Part shown: positions 5,274-9,339 of the stretch, one piece after another
Layout of the letters: each line of letters starts with the position of its first letter
How positions within the stretch are numbered: the first letter of the stretch is position 1
Notes under the pieces: model-generated
Told to the model about the DNA's origin: nothing
Seen by the model: only the letters and a program-made list of their open reading frames with translations
The model's database searches: none
Source: Flavobacteriaceae bacterium
GTDB taxonomy: Bacteria; Bacteroidota; Bacteroidia; Flavobacteriales; Flavobacteriaceae
NCBI GenBank assembly: GCA_030613745.1
Contig: JAUWLK010000092.1
Location: 1 to 9,339 of the forward strand
Direction: 5' to 3'
Length of the DNA stretch: 9,339 nt
Made by a program: the position numbers and the translations under genes

Positions 5274-7070
5274 CTAATCATTCAACTTTAAAACTGCCAT
5301 AAATGCTTGTTGTGGTATTTGAACATTACCAACCTGACGCATACGCTTTTTACCTTTTTTCTGTTTTTCAAGTAATTTACGCTTACGCGAAATATCACCT
5401 CCATAACATTTAGCAGTTACATCTTTACGGAGTGCTTTTATCGTTTCACGAGCAATAATTTTTGAACCAATTGCTGCCTGAATTGGAATATCAAATTGCT
5501 GACGAGGAATTAATTTTCGTAATTTTTCACATATTTTTTTACCAATACCATAAGCTGTGCTATCATGTAATAAAGCAGAAAGCGCATCCACTATTTGTCC
5601 GTTCAATAAGATATCAACTCTAACTAATTTTGATTCTCGCAATCCTATTGGGTGATAATCAAAAGATGCATAACCTTTTGAAACTGTTTTTAATCTATCA
5701 TAAAAATCAAAAACTATTTCTGATAAAGGCATATCAAAATTTAATTCAACTCTTTCAGTAGTTAAATAAGTTTGATGCGTAATTTCACCTCGTTTTTCTA
5801 TACACAAACCCATAACAGGGCCAACAAATTCAGCTTTGGTAATAATACTTGCTTTAATAAATGGTTCCTCTACCCTGTTTAAAGTTGATGCTTCTGGTAA
5901 ATCAGATGGATTATTTACCAAAATAACATCATCAGGATTTTTATTTGTAAAAGCATGGTATGATACGTTTGGTACAGTAGTTATTACTGTCATGTCAAAT
6001 TCTCTTTCTAATCGCTCTTGAATAATTTCTAAATGCAACATTCCTAAAAATCCGCATCTAAAACCAAAACCTAAAGCTGCTGAGCTTTCTGGCACAAATA
6101 CTAAAGACGCATCATTGAGTTGTAATTTCTCCATAGATGATCGCAACTCTTCATAATCTTCTGTATCAACAGGATAAATACCTGCAAAAACCATAGGTTT
6201 TACATCTTCAAACCCTTCAATCATATTTTGAGTAGGATTTTTAGCATCGGTAATAGTATCTCCTACTTTTACTTCACTGGCAGTTTTTATTCCTGTAATT
6301 AAATATCCAACATCACCGGCTTTAATACTTTTTTTAGGTACTTGATTTAATTTTAATGTACCTACTTCGTCTGCAAAATATTCATTGCCGGTAGATACAA
6401 ATTTGACATGTTGTCCTTTTTTAATTTCACCATTAAAGACTCTAAAATAAGTTTCAACACCACGATAAGAATTATAAACCGAATCAAAAATTAAAGCTTG
6501 CAAAGGTTCATTTACATCTCCTTTAGGAGCAGGAACATTATCAATTATTGCTTCTAAAATTTTATCAATACCAAAACCTGTTTTACCACTTGCATGGATA
6601 ACTTCTTCAGGATCACAACCTAATAAATCAACTATATCATCAGTAACTTCTTCAGGATTTGCACTAGGCAAGTCTATTTTATTCAATATTGGAATAATCT
6701 CCAGATCATTTTCTAAAGCTAAATATAAATTAGATATGGTTTGCGCTTGAATACTTTGAGCAGCATCTACAATTAATAGTGCACCCTCACAAGCTGCAAT
6801 TGAACGAGAAACTTCATACGAAAAATCAACATGACCTGGAGTATCAATCAAATTCAAAATATAATGCTCACCTTTAAAATCATATTCCATTTGAATGGCA
6901 TGACTTTTAATTGTAATACCACGCTCTCTTTCCAAATCCATATTATCCAATAATTGATCTTTCTTTTCACGATCAGTAACTGTACCGGTATATTCTAAAA
7001 GTCGATCAGCCAATGTGCTTTTACCGTGATCAATATGTGCTATTATACAAAAATTTCTGATGTTTTTCAT
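5274..7070 (-). CDS. lepA: Elongation factor 4 (LepA), ribosome back-translocase GTPase
   Basis: A translational GTPase that binds the ribosome and remodels stalled or mistranslocated complexes. The 598 residues are the normal family length. The G-domain motifs are all present: G1 AHIDHGKST (11-19), the RGITI switch (50-54), DTPGH (76-80), NKID (130-133) and SGK (161-163). The EF-G-like domains follow. The LepA-specific C-terminal domain ends with KRKLLEKQKKGKKRMRQVG and NVQIPQQAFMAVLKL, diagnostic against EF-G and TypA. The start at 7070 gives the standard MKNIRNFCIIAHIDHGK N-terminus. It lies 72 bp downstream of the oxidoreductase gene and has its own promoter in that gap. It ends facing the HEPN-like gene. 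It has no functional link to the left-hand metabolic block. Confidence 0.98.
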   Translation of the reverse strand: MKNIRNFCIIAHIDHGKSTLADRLLEYTGTVTDREKKDQLLDNMDLERERGITIKSHAIQMEYDFKGEHYILNLIDTPGHVDFSYEVSRSIAACEGALLIVDAAQSIQAQTISNLYLALENDLEIIPILNKIDLPSANPEEVTDDIVDLLGCDPEEVIHASGKTGFGIDKILEAIIDNVPAPKGDVNEPLQALIFDSVYNSYRGVETYFRVFNGEIKKGQHVKFVSTGNEYFADEVGTLKLNQVPKKSIKAGDVGYLITGIKTASEVKVGDTITDAKNPTQNMIEGFEDVKPMVFAGIYPVDTEDYEELRSSMEKLQLNDASLVFVPESSAALGFGFRCGFLGMLHLEIIQERLEREFDMTVITTVPNVSYHAFTNKNPDDVILVNNPSDLPEASTLNRVEEPFIKASIITKAEFVGPVMGLCIEKRGEITHQTYLTTERVELNFDMPLSEIVFDFYDRLKTVSKGYASFDYHPIGLRESKLVRVDILLNGQIVDALSALLHDSTAYGIGKKICEKLRKLIPRQQFDIPIQAAIGSKIIARETIKALRKDVTAKCYGGDISRKRKLLEKQKKGKKRMRQVGNVQIPQQAFMAVLKLND

Positions 7071-7099
7071 ACGTCCTTTTACCTATCTACTATTTTCGG

Positions 7100-7129
7100 C
7101 AAAGATAACTAAATTGTTTTGTGTACAAA
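7100..7129 (-). promoter_or_regulatory. lepA promoter, TTTG-N18-TATCTTTG
   Basis: On the minus strand a TTTG -33 box (7129-7126) is separated by 18 bp from TATCTTTG (7107-7100), an exact TAnnTTTG match. The spacing is within the normal range for Bacteroidota sigma-A promoters. Transcription would begin near 7096, about 26 nt before the lepA ATG. It is the best-formed promoter in the window and shows lepA need not depend on read-through from the upstream oxidoreductase gene. Confidence 0.75.
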
Positions 7130-7142
7130 ATGTAATTTTGTT

Positions 7143-8123
7143 TTAGTCATGATTAGGAAACACTATGTTTGCTTCTTTTCGAACAGCATCCATAATTTCC
7201 ATTAAATCTAAACTAAATGAAAGTGGTAAAATTGGGCTTTCAATAAGATTTTTATCGAGGCATTCCATTACATGAGCAGCTTCTAATTCGTATCCCATAC
7301 CAGAAATTGCATCAAAATCAACAAATTGATCTATGCCGTTTTTGTTCATTAAAATAGGTTCATCTAAATTCCTTTCTACTTTAATAAATCCATTTTCAAA
7401 ACATAATTCTGTTTCATTTTTACAAGAACTTTCAAAGCTAGATGTTAAAACGGCTATGGCTCCGTTTTCATAACCAAATAACATTGCAATACTATCTTCA
7501 ACTCCTGTTGATCTGATGTTAGCAATTGTTTTTATATCATTGGGTTTCCCAAACAAAAATAAAGATGTGAATATTGGATAAATACCAATATCAAGTAGCG
7601 ATCCTGCCCCTAAATTAATATTGTAAAGTCTTTTATCAGAATCAAATTCTGCTTTAAACATAAAATCAGATTTCACAAATTTAAGTTCTCCTAATTCTTT
7701 TGATTTTACAATTTCAACTATTTTTAAAAATTGAGGTTGAAAGATAGTCCAAAAAGCTTCCATTAAAAATGTATTATTTTCCTTTGAAGCATTTATCATT
7801 TGTTTAACCTCTTTTGTATTTATAGCAAAAGCTTTTTCACATAAAACTGCTTTTTTATGATTTAAACAAAGTAAAGTATGTTCTAAATGGAAAGAATGAG
7901 GTGTTGCAATATAAACAATATCAACATTGTCATCTTCTACCATTTCCTGATATGATCCAAAAGCTTTATTATAACCAAATTCATTTGCAAAACTTTTAGC
8001 ATTTTTTAAGCTTCTTGATGCTGTTGCATATAAATTTGCGTTTGGTAATAACTTTAAATCATTTGTAAATTTTCTTGCTATTTTACCACATCCTAAAATA
8101 GCCCAATTGTATTTTTTAAACAT
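7143..8123 (-). CDS. Gfo/Idh/MocA-family NAD(P)-dependent oxidoreductase (dihydrodiol dehydrogenase-like)
   Basis: A cytoplasmic NAD(P)-dependent dehydrogenase acting on a sugar, cyclitol or related substrate that cannot be specified. The 326-residue length is normal. The N-terminal Rossmann fold starts with WAILGCGKIA (7-16), the GxGxxA dinucleotide motif. IATPHSFH (72-79) and CEKAF (95-99) follow, the latter carrying the family's conserved EK with catalytic-type Lys97. MEAFWTIFQPQF (121-132) and GAGSLLDIGIYP (172-183) resemble the trans-dihydrodiol dehydrogenase and xylose dehydrogenase branch, with D178 and Y182 in the usual D-x3-H/Y position. The C-terminal half should form the open beta-sheet substrate and dimer domain. 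The start at 8123 lies 22 bp after a -7 element. No sugar-use genes are adjacent, so context does not help identify the substrate. Confidence 0.88.
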   Translation of the reverse strand: MFKKYNWAILGCGKIARKFTNDLKLLPNANLYATASRSLKNAKSFANEFGYNKAFGSYQEMVEDDNVDIVYIATPHSFHLEHTLLCLNHKKAVLCEKAFAINTKEVKQMINASKENNTFLMEAFWTIFQPQFLKIVEIVKSKELGELKFVKSDFMFKAEFDSDKRLYNINLGAGSLLDIGIYPIFTSLFLFGKPNDIKTIANIRSTGVEDSIAMLFGYENGAIAVLTSSFESSCKNETELCFENGFIKVERNLDEPILMNKNGIDQFVDFDAISGMGYELEAAHVMECLDKNLIESPILPLSFSLDLMEIMDAVRKEANIVFPNHD

Positions 8124-8145
8124 AACTTAATTAGTTTATTGATAT

Positions 8146-8172
8146 CAAAAATAGTTAAAACTTCTCTTCCAA
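8146..8172 (-). promoter_or_regulatory. Promoter of the Gfo/Idh/MocA gene, TTG-N16-TATTTTTG
   Basis: The minus strand reads TATTTTTG at 8153-8146, an exact TAnnTTTG match. TTG lies at 8172-8170, 16 bp upstream, slightly shorter than typical. The inferred start is near 8142, about 20 nt before the ATG. The -33 box lies inside the inverted repeat at 8169-8188. Confidence 0.6.
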
Positions 8173-8188
8173 TTAGTATTGTAATTGG
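8169..8188. repeat. Inverted repeat CCAATTA-N6-TAATTGG over the -33 box
   Basis: CCAATTA (8169-8175) and TAATTGG (8182-8188) are perfect reverse complements around GTATTG. The repeat covers the -33 box of the oxidoreductase promoter, where a bound dimer would block or modulate RNA polymerase. No regulator gene is adjacent. An operator is an inference. Confidence 0.45.
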
Positions 8189-8294
8189 TCTATTTCACTT
8201 TAAATTTTATAATATTTGAGTTTGAAATTTAGAATTAAAATATTTCTTCTGGGTTCAGAGCCTCCTACTTTCTAGCCAAGAGCTATATTGAAAC

Positions 8295-8323
8295 GTATTT
8301 TACTCTTAACAAGAATAAAATAC
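8295..8323 (-). terminator. Stem-loop after the PD40 gene, possible terminator
   Basis: GTATTTTA (8295-8302) pairs with TAAAATAC (8316-8323). After one mismatch, TCTT (8304-8307) pairs with AAGA (8311-8314) around loop AAC. It lies 17 bp downstream of the PD40 stop. On the minus strand it is followed only by a short T3, so it is a weak intrinsic terminator at best. Confidence 0.4.
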
Positions 8324-8339
8324 TTTGACTAATAGAAAA

Positions 8340-9339
8340 CTATTCAACCCAATCAGCAACAAATAAATTGGTATCGTGTGTTCCATTATTATTTCTATTT
8401 GAAGAAAATACTAACTTTTTGCCATCTGGTGAAAACATTGGAAAAGCATCAAAAACAGTATCAAAAGTAATTTGCTCCAATCCAGTTCCATCGATATTAA
8501 TCATAAATAAATTAAAACTATCGTGTTTTTTCTTGTGATGATTTGTAGAAAATAATATTTTTTTTCCACCAGGATGGAAAAATGGCGCCCAATTTGCGCT
8601 ACCTAAATCGGTAATTTTTGTCATATCACTTCCGTCAACATTACAAACATACAATTCCATATCAGTTGGCATCACCAATCCCTGAGCCAATAAATCTTTG
8701 TATTCTTTAACTTCTTGTTCTGTTTTCGGTCGAGAAGATCTAAAAATTAATTTTGTTCCATCAGGAGAGAAAAAAGCACCACCATCATAACCCAATTCGT
8801 TAGTTACTTGTTTAACATTTGAACCATCGATATTCATAGTATACAATTCTAAATCACCCGAACGAGTAGATGTAAAAACAACCTTATCCCCTTTTGGAGA
8901 AACAGTAGGCTCAGCATCATAACCCGGTGTATTGGTCAATTGTTTTAACTGATTTCCATTGACATCAGCAATAAAAATATCAAAGGTTTTATAAACAGGC
9001 CAAACATATTTACCATCATAATCTTCTTTATTAGGAACAGGTGGGCAGGCTTTGTCTCCCAAATGTGTTGACGAATAAATTATAGTGCTATCTCCAGGCA
9101 AAAAATAACTACAAGTTGTGCGTCCTAAACCTGTACTAATCATTTGTGGTTTTAACCCATTGCTTAAATCATCTGATAAATTCATCATAAAAATTTGATC
9201 ACATTTTAAGCCCCACTCTTTTGTGTTAGCTTGAAAAACTAATTTTGTACCATCAAAACTCCAATAAGCCTCTGCATTATCACCACCAAAAGTTAATTGT
9301 TTGATATTTTTTAAATGTTTTTCTTGTGGATAATGTACA
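8340..9339 (-). CDS. TolB-like PD40 beta-propeller protein; N-terminus beyond window edge
   Basis: A six-bladed propeller protein of the TolB/PD40 type, usually exported in Bacteroidota. The frame stays open to the window edge, giving 332 visible residues. The Met at 9188 is internal, because the 50 residues before it include the blade motif EAYWSFDGTKLVFQ. Counting from that Met, further blades are near 27-40 (SYFLPGDSTIIYSS), 92-108 (AEPTVSPKGDKVVFTST), 137-152 (GAFFSPDGTKLIFRSS), 200-215 (WAPFFHPGGKKILFST) and 248-263 (AFPMFSPDGKKLVFSS). That makes six. Between several blades are strands with N-x-DG, the usual TolB-like turn. An insertion with KEYKDLLAQGLVMPTDMELY (161-180) interrupts blade four. 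Any signal peptide, lipobox or extra domain would be outside the window. Ligand and function are unknown. The gene ends in TAG at 8340-8342. Confidence 0.85.
   Translation of the reverse strand, partial: VHYPQEKHLKNIKQLTFGGDNAEAYWSFDGTKLVFQANTKEWGLKCDQIFMMNLSDDLSNGLKPQMISTGLGRTTCSYFLPGDSTIIYSSTHLGDKACPPVPNKEDYDGKYVWPVYKTFDIFIADVNGNQLKQLTNTPGYDAEPTVSPKGDKVVFTSTRSGDLELYTMNIDGSNVKQVTNELGYDGGAFFSPDGTKLIFRSSRPKTEQEVKEYKDLLAQGLVMPTDMELYVCNVDGSDMTKITDLGSANWAPFFHPGGKKILFSTNHHKKKHDSFNLFMINIDGTGLEQITFDTVFDAFPMFSPDGKKLVFSSNRNNNGTHDTNLFVADWVE

Noticed and set aside
5836..6021. Plus-strand frame of 61 codons inside lepA
   Set aside because: It is antisense to a conserved lepA segment and has no recognisable features.
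7117..7130. Short palindrome TTTTGT-GT-ACAAAA after the oxidoreductase gene as a terminator
   Set aside because: The stem is 6 bp and AT-rich with a 2-nt loop. It overlaps the lepA -33 box, so the promoter reading is better.
8252..8270. tRNA T-arm-like string GGTTCAGAGCC
   Set aside because: The flanking bases do not form the 5-bp T stem, and no acceptor, D or anticodon arms can be folded around it.

Overview
The window looks like a chromosomal segment of a low-GC member of the Bacteroidota, perhaps a flavobacterium-like lineage. The evidence is the AT-rich sequence, A-rich leaders without Shine-Dalgarno motifs, several exact matches to the Bacteroidota -7 promoter element TAnnTTTG, and Bacteroidota-like proteins. 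I cannot place it to genus. I see no insertion sequence, phage gene, CRISPR array, tRNA or rRNA.

Left part (1-4734), a ferredoxin-linked 2-oxoacid oxidation block. A leftward gene truncated at the window edge (1-209) is the N-terminus of a 2-oxoglutarate:ferredoxin oxidoreductase alpha subunit (korA). Divergent from it is a small acidic 2[4Fe-4S] ferredoxin (452-802). Next comes a full-length one-chain pyruvate:ferredoxin oxidoreductase, nifJ (1148-4681), with all the expected cluster, TPP and substrate residues. Two CoA-dependent oxidoreductases and a plausible shared electron carrier therefore lie together. Three CRP/FNR-type boxes (TGAY-N4-ATCAT) lie in the two intergenic regions. One upstream of korA and one upstream of nifJ sit exactly 33 bp, centre to centre, from a -7-like element, as expected for class II activation. 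This suggests one regulator for both enzymes and is the most interesting signal here. The ferredoxin has a different palindrome over its -33 region.

Middle (4846-5214). A 122-residue, five-cysteine HEPN-like helical protein follows nifJ but is separated from it by a strong terminator. Its role is unknown.

Right part (5274-9339), all leftward. lepA (elongation factor 4) has its own well-formed promoter in the 72-bp gap behind a Gfo/Idh/MocA-family NAD(P)-dependent oxidoreductase. That oxidoreductase has its own promoter with an inverted repeat over the -33 box. Upstream is a TolB-like PD40 six-bladed propeller protein whose reading frame runs off the window edge. These three look like independent housekeeping or accessory genes and not a single operon with the left block.

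I did not find a wholly novel multi-gene system. The candidates for new biology are the shared regulatory logic of the two oxidoreductases and the small HEPN-like protein.
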